DNA of 64,000 nt from Megasphaera lornae. GTDB taxonomy: Bacteria; Bacillota; Negativicutes; Veillonellales; Megasphaeraceae. Of this stretch, positions 9,472-19,332 are shown piece by piece. The stretch spans positions 40,969-104,968 of the forward strand of contig NZ_AFIJ01000029.1 of the NCBI RefSeq assembly GCF_000214495.1. The letters run 5' to 3'. How positions within the stretch are numbered: the first letter of the stretch is position 1; the number at the start of each line of letters is the position of its first letter. A program made the translations under genes and the position numbers. Below the pieces are notes generated by a model, which searched no databases, was not told the origin of the DNA, and saw only the letters and a list, made by a program, of their open reading frames with translations.

Positions 9472-9945
9472 TCATTTCTTATCCGTAAACGATTTATTTT
9501 CCATTAAATGTTTCAATTCCGCCATAAAACTGTCCAAATCGGCAAATTGTCGATAAACGGAGGCAAAGCGGATATACGCCACTTCATCCAGGGACCGCAA
9601 TTCATTCAAGACAATTTCCCCGATTTTTTCACTCGTCACTTCCGTCAGTAATAAATTGCGAATTCTCCGTTCCACCGTAGTGACCACCTCTTCCAATTGT
9701 CGCCGCGTAACTTTACGCTTATTGCAGGCTCGCAAAAGCCCCGTAATAATTTTATTGCGATCGAACAATTCTCGGTCTCCGGTTCTTTTAATCACTACAA
9801 TCGGCGCTTCTTCCAGCATTTCATACGTAGTAAAACGACGCCGACAGTGCTGACATTCCCGACGGCGCCGAATAGCTCTGCCGTCATCCGTAGTGCGCGA
9901 ATCCGTCACCTTATTCTCATTACTTTTACAAAATGGACATATCAT
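9472..9945 (-). CDS. nrdR: NrdR, ATP-cone transcriptional repressor of ribonucleotide reductase genes
   Basis: A 157-residue repressor. The N-terminal zinc ribbon is visible (MICPFC ... CQHCRRRF), followed by an ATP-cone (PIVVIKRTGDRELFDRNKI) that senses dATP/ATP. The chosen ATG follows GAGGGAGATATACAT; the frame remains open 27 codons upstream, but that part runs into the ftsZ terminator and is unlike NrdR. It is separated from ftsZ by a strong hairpin. No ribonucleotide reductase gene is in the window, so its targets lie elsewhere. Confidence 0.95.
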   Translation of the reverse strand: MICPFCKSNENKVTDSRTTDDGRAIRRRRECQHCRRRFTTYEMLEEAPIVVIKRTGDRELFDRNKIITGLLRACNKRKVTRRQLEEVVTTVERRIRNLLLTEVTSEKIGEIVLNELRSLDEVAYIRFASVYRQFADLDSFMAELKHLMENKSFTDKK

Positions 9946-9973
9946 ATGTATATCTCCCTCTCGTACGGCCTTC

Positions 9974-10006
9974 AAAAAAAGCGGACCCGCCGGGATCCGC
10001 TTTTTT
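9974..10006. terminator. Terminator between ftsZ and nrdR
   Basis: A GCGGA..CC / GG..TCCGC stem with one mismatch is flanked by an A-run and a T-run, so it can work on both strands. It ends the dcw transcript just after ftsZ. Confidence 0.85.
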
Positions 10007-10013
10007 CCTGTAC

Positions 10014-11039
10014 CTATCTCATCCACGTCGGAATTTCCACATTCGTGGATCCTTGCGCCGTCCCTGTCTTGCCGCCTTTTTGACCGAAAGAAGGAATGGA
10101 GGAAGGTTCCTTACCGAAACCGGTTGCCACTACGGTAATTCGTATGGAATCTTCCATGTCCGGATCGATTACGGACCCGAAGATAATGTTGGCGTCAGGA
10201 TCCACGGCTTCCGCTACTTTTTCCGCCGCTTCGTTGACTTCATACAAACTGATGTCCGGTCCGCCCGTAACATTAATCAGAATGCTTTGGGCACCGTCAA
10301 TACTCGTTTCCAGCAACGCGCTGTGAATCGCGCTGTCTACCGCTTCGACCGCCCGATTTTCTCCGGAAGCGATGCCGATTCCCATGATCGCTTCTCCCTG
10401 ATCGGACATAATCGTTTTCACATCCGCAAAATCCAAATTAATTAAACCGGTAGTAGTAATTAAATCCGAAATTCCCTGTACCCCCTGCCGCAATACATCA
10501 TCGGCCACTAAAAACGCATCCTTGAGAGGGGTTTTTTTATCAATAATTTGCAACAACTTATCATTGGGAATCGTAATAATCGTATCCACTTTTTCTTTTA
10601 AATACGCCGCGCCTTTTTCCGCCTGTTCTTTCCGGCGCTTGCCTTCAAAAGCAAACGGCTTGGTAACCACCGCCACCGTCAAGGCGCCCAATTCCTTGGC
10701 ACATTCCGCCACTACCGGAGCGGCGCCCGTACCCGTACCGCCGCCCATACCGGCCGTAACAAACACCATATCCGCACCTTGCAGGGCTTTAATAATTTCT
10801 TCCTTGCTTTCCAACGCAGCCTGTTCCCCTACTTGCGGATTGGCGCCGGCACCCAAACCGCGGGTCAATTTTTCACCGATCTGAATTTTTACGTCCGCCC
10901 CCGACACTTCCAGTACTTGGTCTTCCGTATTTACCGAGATGAACTGCACACCTTGCAAACCGCTTTCAATCATGCGATTCACGGCATTATTGCCGCCGCC
11001 GCCAACTCCGATTACTTTTATATTTGCAAACTCCGCCAT
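10014..11039 (-). CDS. ftsZ: FtsZ, tubulin-like cell division GTPase
   Basis: A 341-residue GTPase that polymerises into the Z ring at mid-cell. [11 protein letters not shown] lies at the N-terminus and the tubulin signature [11 protein letters not shown] is intact. The C-terminal tail is short and ends with a likely FtsZ-partner peptide ([11 protein letters not shown]). ATG is chosen because AAGGAGG lies nine bases upstream; earlier codons overlap that site. A 123-bp gap with a possible promoter separates it from ftsQ. The ftsA gene, usually just upstream, is absent here. Confidence 0.97.
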   Translation of the reverse strand: MAEFANIKVIGVGGGGNNAVNRMIESGLQGVQFISVNTEDQVLEVSGADVKIQIGEKLTRGLGAGANPQVGEQAALESKEEIIKALQGADMVFVTAGMGGGTGTGAAPVVAECAKELGALTVAVVTKPFAFEGKRRKEQAEKGAAYLKEKVDTIITIPNDKLLQIIDKKTPLKDAFLVADDVLRQGVQGISDLITTTGLINLDFADVKTIMSDQGEAIMGIGIASGENRAVEAVDSAIHSALLETSIDGAQSILINVTGGPDISLYEVNEAAEKVAEAVDPDANIIFGSVIDPDMEDSIRITVVATGFGKEPSSIPSFGQKGGKTGTAQGSTNVEIPTWMR

Positions 11040-11094
11040 TTGAAAATTCCTCCTTAAAGACCGCATCTATTTTGTGCAGATACTATTCTCTATT

Positions 11095-11123
11095 ATTTTA
11101 CACTATCTAGAAAAATTTATCTA
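11095..11123 (-). promoter_or_regulatory. ftsZ: Possible ftsZ promoter
   Basis: On the minus strand TAGATA (4 of 6 consensus) and TAAAAT (5 of 6) stand 17 bp apart, about 55 bp before the ftsZ start, in an AT-rich gap inside an otherwise tightly packed cluster. Extra ftsZ expression from a local promoter is common in other bacteria. The match is moderate. Confidence 0.4.
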
Positions 11124-11162
11124 TATGAAATATAAAAATACGCCCTGCGAATACCGCTGTTT

Positions 11163-12050
11163 TTAATTTTTAATAATCGGCGCCGACGGATCCGTATCCA
11201 CGTATTGCACGGCAATTCGTTGTTCGCCCGCCTGCCGCAACAATTCTCCCGTAATTTTCGCCCGCTCTTGCGGCGCATCGCCTTTACCCAAATGAATGGC
11301 CGTGCCGTCCCCCGTATAGGCGATAATATCTTGCGGATTCGCTACATTGACTTCCGTAATCCGCCCCTGAACGGACGCCGGCAACGCGTGCAAATATTGC
11401 AAGGCTCCCTGTACCGCCGCATCCGTCAACGTATCTCCCAGCAACACGGTATCCACTTTTTTGCCCGTAATAATCGGTACGGACGCCCCCTTTATTTGTG
11501 CTCCCGAAGCCATGATCATTCCCGTCGGATCCACATAAGCGAATCCGAACATGGTCATTACCACGGCAATCGGACGTCGTTCCGAAAGTTGCACGACAAT
11601 CGTTGCCGGAAACCGTCGGCTTACGGACACTGTGCCGATCCGCAAATCTTCATGCAATCGTTTTTCCATTTGCGACGGTGACAATTGAATCACATTAATC
11701 GGCGCCCCTACGCCGGCCGCCCGATAAACATCCGCCGTCGTCAACTGTGAATTGCCTTGTATGGTCACCTTGCCGAACGGAACCGGGGCAATTCGCAAAA
11801 TTCCCCAAATAATAAAAATCAGCAATACGATCGCCCACACACGCCGCGAACCGAATCGTCGCCGTCGCCCGCCGCTCCCTCTGCGCGGCGGGCGACGCCG
11901 CACACCGGGACGTCGCGGTCCGGGTGTCGCCGTGTTTTCCGGTACTGTCGGCACTGTCGGAGGAATAAATACCTCCGGCCGTTGTCCCGACGTACCGTAC
12001 ATATGGTTGTTTTGATAACGCTCTTGTCCGTCTCTTAATTTCCGTGTCAT
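11163..12050 (-). CDS. ftsQ: FtsQ/DivIB, divisome membrane protein
   Basis: A 295-residue bitopic division protein. A basic, proline-rich cytoplasmic tail with a long Arg/Gly tract (about residues 45-68) precedes one membrane helix (VWAIVLLIFIIWGILRI). A POTRA domain follows (FGKVTIQGNSQLTTADVYRA) and then the FtsQ beta domain. It probably works with FtsL and FtsB in activating septal peptidoglycan synthesis. Position between ddl and ftsZ supports the call. Sequence conservation in this family is low, so the call rests on topology, POTRA and context. Confidence 0.88.
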   Translation of the reverse strand: MTRKLRDGQERYQNNHMYGTSGQRPEVFIPPTVPTVPENTATPGPRRPGVRRRPPRRGSGGRRRRFGSRRVWAIVLLIFIIWGILRIAPVPFGKVTIQGNSQLTTADVYRAAGVGAPINVIQLSPSQMEKRLHEDLRIGTVSVSRRFPATIVVQLSERRPIAVVMTMFGFAYVDPTGMIMASGAQIKGASVPIITGKKVDTVLLGDTLTDAAVQGALQYLHALPASVQGRITEVNVANPQDIIAYTGDGTAIHLGKGDAPQERAKITGELLRQAGEQRIAVQYVDTDPSAPIIKN

Positions 12051-12077
12051 ATACTTTCCCGCTTACTGCCCCGCTGC

Positions 12078-13019
12078 TTAAAATTTACCGGTACAGGCTT
12101 CTTGTAAAATTTTTTCGCATAAATCGGCAAAAGACATGCCCATTGCCCGGGCCGCATCGGGAACCAAACTGGTTTCCGTCATTCCCGGAACGGTATTTAT
12201 TTCCAATACAAACGGGCGTCCCGCCGCATCCGTCATCATATCCACCCTCGCTACGCCGCTGGCATGGCAGAGATGAAATACTTGCAAAGCCAAGTCCTGC
12301 ATCTGCCGAGTCGCCGTTTCCGTAAGCGGCGCCGGACAAAGATGTTTCGCAACTCCCGGCGTATATTTCGAATAATAATCATATTTTCCGGTATCGGAAA
12401 CAATTTGAATGACCGGAAACGCCATATCGTCCATAACCGCCACCGTAAATTCGTCCCCGTCAATGAACTGTTCCGCAATAATCGAATTGCTGTAAGAAAA
12501 CGCTTCCTTCACCGCTTCCGGCAAGGCGTCCGCTTCCCGCACAATAACCGTACCGATACTGGAACCTTGTCCGGCCGACTTAATCACGACCGGCAAGGAA
12601 AATTCCCGTTCTATAGCGGCAACAATTGCCGCCGGCGACTGTGCGGCAAAATAATACGCAAACGGCGCAGTGGGAATCCCGGCACCGGCAAACGCGCACT
12701 TGCTCATAACCTTATTCATGCCGACCGCACTGGCCATAACCCCCGGTCCGGTATAGGGAATCCCCGCCATTTCGCAAAATCCCTGCAAAACGCCGTCTTC
12801 CCCGTACCGTCCGTGCAGGGCATTGAACACTACGTCTATCTTTTTTTCCTGCAACGTCCGGGCCAGCATCGTCGGTACCAATTCCATAATTTCCGGCTTA
12901 TACCCCTTCTCTTGCAGAGCCGCGGCCACGGCGGCTCCTGTTTTCCGGGAAATCGCCGCTTCCGTGGAAGGGCCGCCCACCATCACGGCAATGCGCATCT
13001 GTTCCGCATTCTTGCTCAT
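12078..13019 (-). CDS. ddl: D-alanine--D-alanine ligase
   Basis: A 313-residue ATP-grasp enzyme making D-Ala-D-Ala for the peptidoglycan stem peptide. Visible motifs are VMVGGPSTEAAISRKTG at the N-terminus, FNALHGRYGEDG, the ATP-grasp loop KSAGQGSSIGT and the metal site FVLEINTVPGMTETS. Length fits DdlB. The ATG shares one base with the murC stop (TAATG), so the two are translationally coupled. Its product is used by MurF from the same cluster. Confidence 0.96.
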   Translation of the reverse strand: MSKNAEQMRIAVMVGGPSTEAAISRKTGAAVAAALQEKGYKPEIMELVPTMLARTLQEKKIDVVFNALHGRYGEDGVLQGFCEMAGIPYTGPGVMASAVGMNKVMSKCAFAGAGIPTAPFAYYFAAQSPAAIVAAIEREFSLPVVIKSAGQGSSIGTVIVREADALPEAVKEAFSYSNSIIAEQFIDGDEFTVAVMDDMAFPVIQIVSDTGKYDYYSKYTPGVAKHLCPAPLTETATRQMQDLALQVFHLCHASGVARVDMMTDAAGRPFVLEINTVPGMTETSLVPDAARAMGMSFADLCEKILQEACTGKF

Positions 13020-14413
13020 TACATCCGTTCTCCCTTCGCCATCGTTATATACGCTTCGCCGATACGATAAATATCGCCGGCGCCCATCGTTAAAATTAAA
13101 TCGTGCGGGCGGGCTTCTTTTTGTAAAAACGGCAGTATATCTTCTTTACGAGGAATATACACCGCCAATTTCCCCGTCTTTTCTTTAATCTTGTCGACAA
13201 TCAGCCGCCCCGTCACGCCGGGCACGGGATCTTCATCCGCCCCGTAAATATCCGTCACTACCAGTATATCGGCGTTGGAAAACGCCGTGCCGAACTGCTC
13301 CAGCAACAATTGCGTACGCGAATAGCGATGCGGCTGAAACAGGCAAACCACGCGGTGCGTGCCCATATCTCCGGCGGCGGCCAACGTCGCTTTAATTTCC
13401 GTCGGATGATGGGCATAATCATCTACGACCCGAATCGTACCTACATACCCTTTTGTCTGAAATCTGCGTTTAGCCCCGTGAAAACGACATAACGCCGCGG
13501 CAATCTCCGCAAAAGGAAGACCGCAATGCAGAGAAACGGCAATCGTCGCCAAGGCATTCAGCACATTATGCCGCCCCGGTACTTGTAAACATACCGTCCC
13601 CAGCAATACCTGCCGCCGATATACATCAAAATAATGCTTTCCTTCTTTATAATGCAAATTTTTCGCCGTATATTCGGCATCTTCCGCAAACCCGTAAGAA
13701 ATATACGTGCGTCCGACTTGAGAAGCCAAACGACGAATATGCTCATTGTCAAAGCACAAGACGGCCATTCCGTCCTGCGGATCCAGGCGTTGTATAAATT
13801 GCTTGAACGCCGCAATCACATGTGCCATCGACCCGTAATGATCCATATGATCCGCATCGATATTGGTCACGACGGCAATGGCGGGATGTTCTTTCAAAAA
13901 CGTCCCGTCACTTTCATCCGCTTCCGCAATAACGTACGGCCCCGTTCCCAACGTCGAATTGCTGTGCAAATAATCCACTTCGCCGCCAATCACGATCGTA
14001 GGATGCAACCGCCCTTCTATAAATACCTGCCCCAACATGGAAGACGTAGTGGTTTTGCCGTGTGCACCGGCAACGGCAATCGCCTTGCCCCAACTCATAA
14101 TATGCACCAACGCATCGGAGCGATGTAAAATAGGCAAATGCCGTTCTCTTGCCGCTTGCCATTCCGCATTGTCCGGATGAATGGCCGTAGAAACAATGAC
14201 CGCTTCCGCATCGGCCAAATTTTCCGGGCGCTGGCCGATACAAATCCGGGCTCCCTGCCGTGCAAAACGCTCGGTAATCTCCGTTTGTTTACTATCCGAG
14301 CCGGAGACGATATAGCCTTTTTCAATAAAAATATTGGCAATAGCTCTCATCCCGGCGCCGCCAATCCCTATAAAATGAATTTTCTTTACTGTATTTAAGT
14401 CTACCACCGTCAA
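13019..14413 (-). CDS. murC: UDP-N-acetylmuramate--L-alanine ligase
   Basis: A 464-residue Mur ligase that adds L-Ala to UDP-MurNAc in the cytoplasm. It has the N-terminal Rossmann motif IHFIGIGGAGM, the ATP loop AHGKTTTSSMLG and the central DADHMDHYGS. The C-terminal domain holds DDYAHHPTEI. It overlaps murG by 4 bp (ATGA) and ddl by 1 bp. The fusion partner or neighbour murB, often here, is missing from this cluster. Confidence 0.97.
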   Translation of the reverse strand: MTVVDLNTVKKIHFIGIGGAGMRAIANIFIEKGYIVSGSDSKQTEITERFARQGARICIGQRPENLADAEAVIVSTAIHPDNAEWQAARERHLPILHRSDALVHIMSWGKAIAVAGAHGKTTTSSMLGQVFIEGRLHPTIVIGGEVDYLHSNSTLGTGPYVIAEADESDGTFLKEHPAIAVVTNIDADHMDHYGSMAHVIAAFKQFIQRLDPQDGMAVLCFDNEHIRRLASQVGRTYISYGFAEDAEYTAKNLHYKEGKHYFDVYRRQVLLGTVCLQVPGRHNVLNALATIAVSLHCGLPFAEIAAALCRFHGAKRRFQTKGYVGTIRVVDDYAHHPTEIKATLAAAGDMGTHRVVCLFQPHRYSRTQLLLEQFGTAFSNADILVVTDIYGADEDPVPGVTGRLIVDKIKEKTGKLAVYIPRKEDILPFLQKEARPHDLILTMGAGDIYRIGEAYITMAKGERM

Positions 14414-15546
14414 TTACACTCCCCATACTGTTTTCCGCCATACGCAAGAGTTAATGCCAATTGAGCAATATCATGAGCGGCCTGCGGTTTTCCCAACGCC
14501 CTACCGGCCGCCGCCATGGCGGCTAATGCAGCTTTGTCTTCTTTTAAACGAACGATTTCTTCCAACAACTCTTTGCCGTTCAGCATTTTATCCAGAATCA
14601 TTTTCGCCGCCCCGTGCATCACCAAATTTTGCGCATTATAACGCTGATGATCTTCCGCCGCGTACGGATAAGGAATCAAAATTGCCGGAACCCCCCGTAC
14701 GGTCAATTCCGCCAAGCCGACCGCACCGGCACGATAGACGGCCAAATCGGCCGCCGCCAAAGCCGCCGGCATCGTATATAAGTAGGGAACAATCCTACTC
14801 CCCCGGCCGTAGCGACCGTCCGCGTCGATCCCCGGCAAAGCCGCCGCGACCCGTGCATATTCGTCTTCCCCGGTAACATGTATAATTTGAATATCATCCA
14901 TATTTTTAAAATATTCATGCACCATAATCATCGCCGTATTGATGGAACGGGCCCCGCGACTGCCTCCGGCCGCCACCAGCGTAAATCGCCGCGCATCCAA
15001 TCCCAAAATGCGCCGTCCTTCTTCTTTCGTCACCGTCAAGACCTCCCGGCGTACAGGATTGCCCGTATACACCAACTTCGATTTCGTATGAAACCGGGTC
15101 GCCGCCGCTTCATAGCCCAAGGCAATACGGCTGACAAAATGACTTAAAATCGTATTGGTTACCCCGGGAATCACATTCTGTTCCTGAATCAGTGTCGGAA
15201 TCCCGCTTAAGCAAGCCGCCAGCAAGACGGGACCGCAAACAAAACCGCCCGTGCCGATAACCACGTGAGGATTAAATTTACGAATAATTTTTTTGGCCGC
15301 CACCAACCCGGCGACCGTTTTTCCCAAGGTCAGCAAATTCCGCAAAGAAATCTTTCGTTCCAACCCCCGCACATCCAGCGTGACAAACGGTATATTTTCT
15401 TTCGGAATCAACGTATTTTCCAAACCGCGTCGTGAACCTACATATAAAAACTCCGTCTCTTCCATTGCCGCAATGGCCCGTGCAATCGTAAGAGCCGGAT
15501 AAATATGACCGCCCGTACCGCCTCCGGAAATAATGACTCGTCGCAT
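14410..15546 (-). CDS. murG: MurG, lipid II synthase (GlcNAc transferase)
   Basis: A 378-residue GT28 glycosyltransferase that adds GlcNAc to lipid I on the inner face of the membrane. The N-terminal ISGGGTGGHIYPAL loop and the C-terminal donor site (RAGAVGLAELTVRGVPAILIPYP) are intact, and LIQEQNVIPG is the acceptor-side motif. The start follows GAGGAGGAACCGAT. It sits 31 bp after murD; the usual ftsW between murD and murG is absent. Confidence 0.96.
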   Translation of the reverse strand: MRRVIISGGGTGGHIYPALTIARAIAAMEETEFLYVGSRRGLENTLIPKENIPFVTLDVRGLERKISLRNLLTLGKTVAGLVAAKKIIRKFNPHVVIGTGGFVCGPVLLAACLSGIPTLIQEQNVIPGVTNTILSHFVSRIALGYEAAATRFHTKSKLVYTGNPVRREVLTVTKEEGRRILGLDARRFTLVAAGGSRGARSINTAMIMVHEYFKNMDDIQIIHVTGEDEYARVAAALPGIDADGRYGRGSRIVPYLYTMPAALAAADLAVYRAGAVGLAELTVRGVPAILIPYPYAAEDHQRYNAQNLVMHGAAKMILDKMLNGKELLEEIVRLKEDKAALAAMAAAGRALGKPQAAHDIAQLALTLAYGGKQYGECN

Positions 15547-15577
15547 ATCGGTTCCTCCTCATTCCCCGTCCTACTCA

Positions 15578-16942
15578 TTATATGGCATTTACAATGCCTT
15601 TAAATACACGTCCCCGTTGTTCATAATTATCATACATATCAAAGCTGGAGCAGGCCGGCGATAACACTACCTGTTGCGGCGGACGGGCCAGTTTGCGTGC
15701 CGTCATCACCGCTTTTTCCATATTATACCCTACGTTGCGAATATCGCGCACGCCGGCTTTTTTCGCCGCCGCCGCAAAGCGATCGGCACTTTCTCCCACC
15801 AGAATCAGCGTATCCACTTTTCGGGCCGCCAACTTCATAAACGCATCCAGCGGCGTCATTTTATCATGACCGCCGGCAATCAATATGAGGTGTCCCGAAA
15901 ACGCTTCCAACGCTTTGATGGAAGCGTCCACATTCGTTCCTTTGGAATCGTTATAATAGGGAACGCCCTGCAACACGCGCACCTTTTCCAACCGATGTTC
16001 CACCCCGCGAAACCGTTTCAATACGGAGCGTATAACCGGCAGGGGTATGGCGACGGCCGTCGCCAACAGTACGGCGGCCAAACAATTTTGAATATTATGT
16101 GCGCCGAACAGTTGCAAATCCGAATCCCGGCAAATAAGCGTATCCGTCCCGTCGTGTCGTAACATTAATTGATGGTCCTTATAAAAAGCGCCTTCCGGCA
16201 CTTCCCCCTGCGTAGAAAAAAATACGACCTTCCCTTTCCTGCGGGCCTGCATATTCCGCACCCGGTCATCATCATAATTCAAAACGGCCGTATCCGTCGC
16301 TTCCTGGTTGGAAAAAATTCGTTCTTTAGCCGCACTGTAGGCTTCCATCGTATGATGGCGATCCAAATGATCCGGCGTAATATTCAAAATTACTGCGCCG
16401 GCGGCATGCAAAGACGACGTCAATTCCAACTGAAAACTGGACAATTCCGCTACCGCCACGGCTTGCGGCGGTAAGTCCGTCACCGCTTGTGCCAGACCGA
16501 CGCCGATATTGCCGCCCACCGCCGTTTGCCGTCCCGAAGCTTTGACCATTTCTCCCAGCAACGTAGTCGTCGTCGTTTTGCCGTTCGTACCGGTCACGGC
16601 CAAAATGGCGGCATCCGTCACCCGGCAGGCGACTTCCACTTCACTCCAAACGGGAATCCGCCGGCGCACCGCTTCCTGTAACAAAGGAATTTCAGGAGAA
16701 ATCGCCGGCGACGGCACAATGATGTCCGCCCCGTCCAACAAGCCGCTATCCTGCGCTCCGAATAAAAACTCGACCCCTGCGGCACGCAACTCCGCAAACG
16801 GCGTTTGCGTCACATCCCGCGGCTGCGTATCGGCCAGCACGACCGTACCGCCATGTTTTACCAAGGCCATCGCGGCGGAACGTCCGCTAATGCCGCCGCC
16901 TATAACTACCGCACGTTTTCCTGAAAAATCCATGATACTCAT
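15578..16942 (-). CDS. murD: UDP-N-acetylmuramoylalanine--D-glutamate ligase
   Basis: A 454-residue Mur ligase adding D-Glu. Motifs are VVIGGGISGRSAA (N-terminal nucleotide-sugar site), TGTNGKTTTTTLLGEM (ATP loop), NITPDHLDRH and the C-terminal YNDSKGTN with LSPACSSFDMY. Two ATGs three codons apart are possible starts; neither has a clear Shine-Dalgarno sequence. Located between mraY and murG in the usual order. Confidence 0.96.
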   Translation of the reverse strand: MSIMDFSGKRAVVIGGGISGRSAAMALVKHGGTVVLADTQPRDVTQTPFAELRAAGVEFLFGAQDSGLLDGADIIVPSPAISPEIPLLQEAVRRRIPVWSEVEVACRVTDAAILAVTGTNGKTTTTTLLGEMVKASGRQTAVGGNIGVGLAQAVTDLPPQAVAVAELSSFQLELTSSLHAAGAVILNITPDHLDRHHTMEAYSAAKERIFSNQEATDTAVLNYDDDRVRNMQARRKGKVVFFSTQGEVPEGAFYKDHQLMLRHDGTDTLICRDSDLQLFGAHNIQNCLAAVLLATAVAIPLPVIRSVLKRFRGVEHRLEKVRVLQGVPYYNDSKGTNVDASIKALEAFSGHLILIAGGHDKMTPLDAFMKLAARKVDTLILVGESADRFAAAAKKAGVRDIRNVGYNMEKAVMTARKLARPPQQVVLSPACSSFDMYDNYEQRGRVFKGIVNAI

Positions 16943-16970
16943 CTGTCTGCACCCGCTTTACTTCCTATGC

Positions 16971-17948
16971 CTATCGACAACTCCACACGACAAAAATTGA
17001 CAATACCGCCATAATAGCGGAAAAGATCCAAAAAACCGTCACCACTTTCACTTCACTCCAACCGGACAGTTCAAAATGGTGATGAATCGGACTCATTTTA
17101 AAAATTCGCACGCCTCTCGTTTTAAACGAAAGCACCTGTAAAATAACCGACAACGTTTCTATTACATATAAGGCGCCGATGAGCAGCAGCAACAACTCGG
17201 TTTTGGTCAAAATCGCCATCCCCGCCAAGGCGCCGCCCAACGCCAACGATCCCGTATCGCCCATGAACATGCGGGCGGGATGTTGATTAAAGAAAAGAAA
17301 GCCCAGGCAGGCGCCGGTCAACACGGCACTGAGAAGAGAAAAATGAATATACCCCAAAGCAATGGCAATGACCCCGTACGCCGCAAAAGTAATCGCGCAG
17401 GAACCGGCCGCCAGACCGTCCAACCCGTCCGTCAAATTCACGGCGTTGCCCGTACCTACGAGCATTAAAAAGACCACCACATAATACGCATATCCCAAAT
17501 TCACATGCAGCGTCGTCCCGGGAATCCACAGGGTCGTGGGAACATGCAGGACCGTGTGCAATAAGAAACAAAAAATAACGGCCATAATAATTTGACACAC
17601 AATCTTTTGCAGTGCCGTCAATCCCAAATTTCTCTTTTTCACCGCTTTTATGCGGTCATCCAAAAAGCCGATGGCCCCATGGCCTAAAAACAAAAACAAT
17701 ACCGAACCCTGACGCCAATCGCCCTCGCCGAACAACACCCGGCACAGCGCCATGGCAAGGACCACGGCGCCCAAAATAAGGAGTCCCCCCATGGTGGGCG
17801 TACCTTCCTTACTTTTATGACCGGCCGGTCCTTCCGGACGTTCCGACTGGCGAGCGCGAAATTTTTTCAACGCGCCGATCAGGGGCTTTCCGGCCGCCAA
17901 AGACACGGCCAAACTGATGAAAAACCCCCACCACAACGTATATACCAT
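16971..17948 (-). CDS. mraY: MraY, phospho-MurNAc-pentapeptide translocase
   Basis: A 325-residue integral membrane enzyme that transfers phospho-MurNAc-pentapeptide to undecaprenyl phosphate, giving lipid I. About ten hydrophobic helices are visible. The signature loops are KSKEGTPTMGG, the catalytic NLTDGLDGLAAG, FMGDTGSLALGG and MSPIHHHFELSGWSE. It starts 5 bp after the murF stop, with GGGATG as its ribosome site inside the murF end. Confidence 0.97.
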   Translation of the reverse strand: MVYTLWWGFFISLAVSLAAGKPLIGALKKFRARQSERPEGPAGHKSKEGTPTMGGLLILGAVVLAMALCRVLFGEGDWRQGSVLFLFLGHGAIGFLDDRIKAVKKRNLGLTALQKIVCQIIMAVIFCFLLHTVLHVPTTLWIPGTTLHVNLGYAYYVVVFLMLVGTGNAVNLTDGLDGLAAGSCAITFAAYGVIAIALGYIHFSLLSAVLTGACLGFLFFNQHPARMFMGDTGSLALGGALAGMAILTKTELLLLLIGALYVIETLSVILQVLSFKTRGVRIFKMSPIHHHFELSGWSEVKVVTVFWIFSAIMAVLSIFVVWSCR

Positions 17949-17953
17949 ACTTT

Positions 17954-19330
17954 CTACATCCCTTCAAAATACGTCAGTATCTTTTCCATGGTAAAACCGC
18001 GCGATCCTTTCAACAAAACGACCGCCCCGGGTTCCAGCAGGTCCCGCAATACGGCCGCCCCCGCTTGATGATCCGAAACTCGATATACCGCTTTCATCCC
18101 CGCTTTTTCAGCGGCCTCGGCAATATAAGAAGCCGGCGTCCCCAACGTAATCAGGGCCGTAATAGAAGCGGCGGCGATTTTTTTCCCCAACAGTTCATGT
18201 TCGCGAACGGTCCAATCGCCCAATTCCAACATGCCTCCCAACACGGCAATTTTTTGTTCTTTTTTAACGGCCGCCAAAGTTTGTACGGCTTCTTCCATAG
18301 AAGCCGGATTGGCATTATACGCATCATTAATAAACGTATAGGGTCCTACATGCACCAATTCTTCCCGCATCGGCACCCCCGCATACGCCGCCAACCCCTT
18401 ACACATCTGCGTTTCACTCAAGCCGAGAAGCCGCGCCGTCGCCACGGCGGCCAACGCATTATACACATGATGTTTGCCCAAAACGGGCACCGTCGCTCGG
18501 AAGGTTTGATCAAAGCACCGGCAAATGAACGACAACCCCTTGTCATCCGTCTGTATCTCGCCGGCCCGAACCGCCGCTCCGACGGACGTACCGTACCCGA
18601 TGACCTTGCCGCGGCAGAGCTTCGCCATGGCCGCCACCCGCCAATCATCCTGATTTAAAACGGCCGTACCGGTCGCCGGCAAAGCCGCCGGCAATTCGCC
18701 TTTAGCCTTGGCAATATTTTCCTGCGACCCCAACAGCTCAATGTGACTTTTACCGACATTCGTCACGACGCCGATTGTCGGTTCGGCAATGGCCGCAAGT
18801 TCCGCAATCTGTCCCGGGCCGCGCATGCCCATTTCCACGACGCAGGCCTCATGTTCGGCGGTTAATCCCAATAAGGTTTTCGGCAAACCGATTTCATTAT
18901 TAAAATTCTTTTCCGTCTGCCATACGCGCAACTTTTGCGACAACACGGACGCAATCATTTGTCGCGTCGACGTTTTTCCTACCGACCCCGTAACGGCAAT
19001 CACCGGCAAGGCAAAGCGTCGGCGATGAAACCGCGCCAATGCTTGATACGCCCGCAGCGTATCGGGGACTGCGAACACCGGCACGGGCAAGGCGGCAAAC
19101 GTTTCTTCGCGGGCCGCTACGACAACGCCCGCAGCCCCCTTTGCCACAGCCTGCAGGACAAAATCATGCCCGTCAAACCGTTCTCCTTTAAGGGCGACAA
19201 AAAGTCCCCCTTTTTGCAGCGAACGCGTATCCGTATATACTTGTAAAAACGTGCGGTTCCCTCCGGTCACCGGCGCAAGTAAACGGGCGCCGGTCGCCTG
19301 TTCCACTTCCTTTACCGTAAACGTCGCCAT
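17954..19330 (-). CDS. murF: UDP-MurNAc-tripeptide--D-Ala-D-Ala ligase
   Basis: A 458-residue Mur ligase that adds the D-Ala-D-Ala made by Ddl. The ATP loop TGSVGKTSTRQMI, the lysine-type loop region KNFNNEIGLP and NDAYNANPASM in the C-terminal domain identify MurF. It begins 2 bp after the murE stop with AGAGGGAATAAGT as ribosome site, so the two are tightly coupled. Confidence 0.96.
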   Translation of the reverse strand: MATFTVKEVEQATGARLLAPVTGGNRTFLQVYTDTRSLQKGGLFVALKGERFDGHDFVLQAVAKGAAGVVVAAREETFAALPVPVFAVPDTLRAYQALARFHRRRFALPVIAVTGSVGKTSTRQMIASVLSQKLRVWQTEKNFNNEIGLPKTLLGLTAEHEACVVEMGMRGPGQIAELAAIAEPTIGVVTNVGKSHIELLGSQENIAKAKGELPAALPATGTAVLNQDDWRVAAMAKLCRGKVIGYGTSVGAAVRAGEIQTDDKGLSFICRCFDQTFRATVPVLGKHHVYNALAAVATARLLGLSETQMCKGLAAYAGVPMREELVHVGPYTFINDAYNANPASMEEAVQTLAAVKKEQKIAVLGGMLELGDWTVREHELLGKKIAAASITALITLGTPASYIAEAAEKAGMKAVYRVSDHQAGAAVLRDLLEPGAVVLLKGSRGFTMEKILTYFEGM

Positions 19331-19332
19331 AC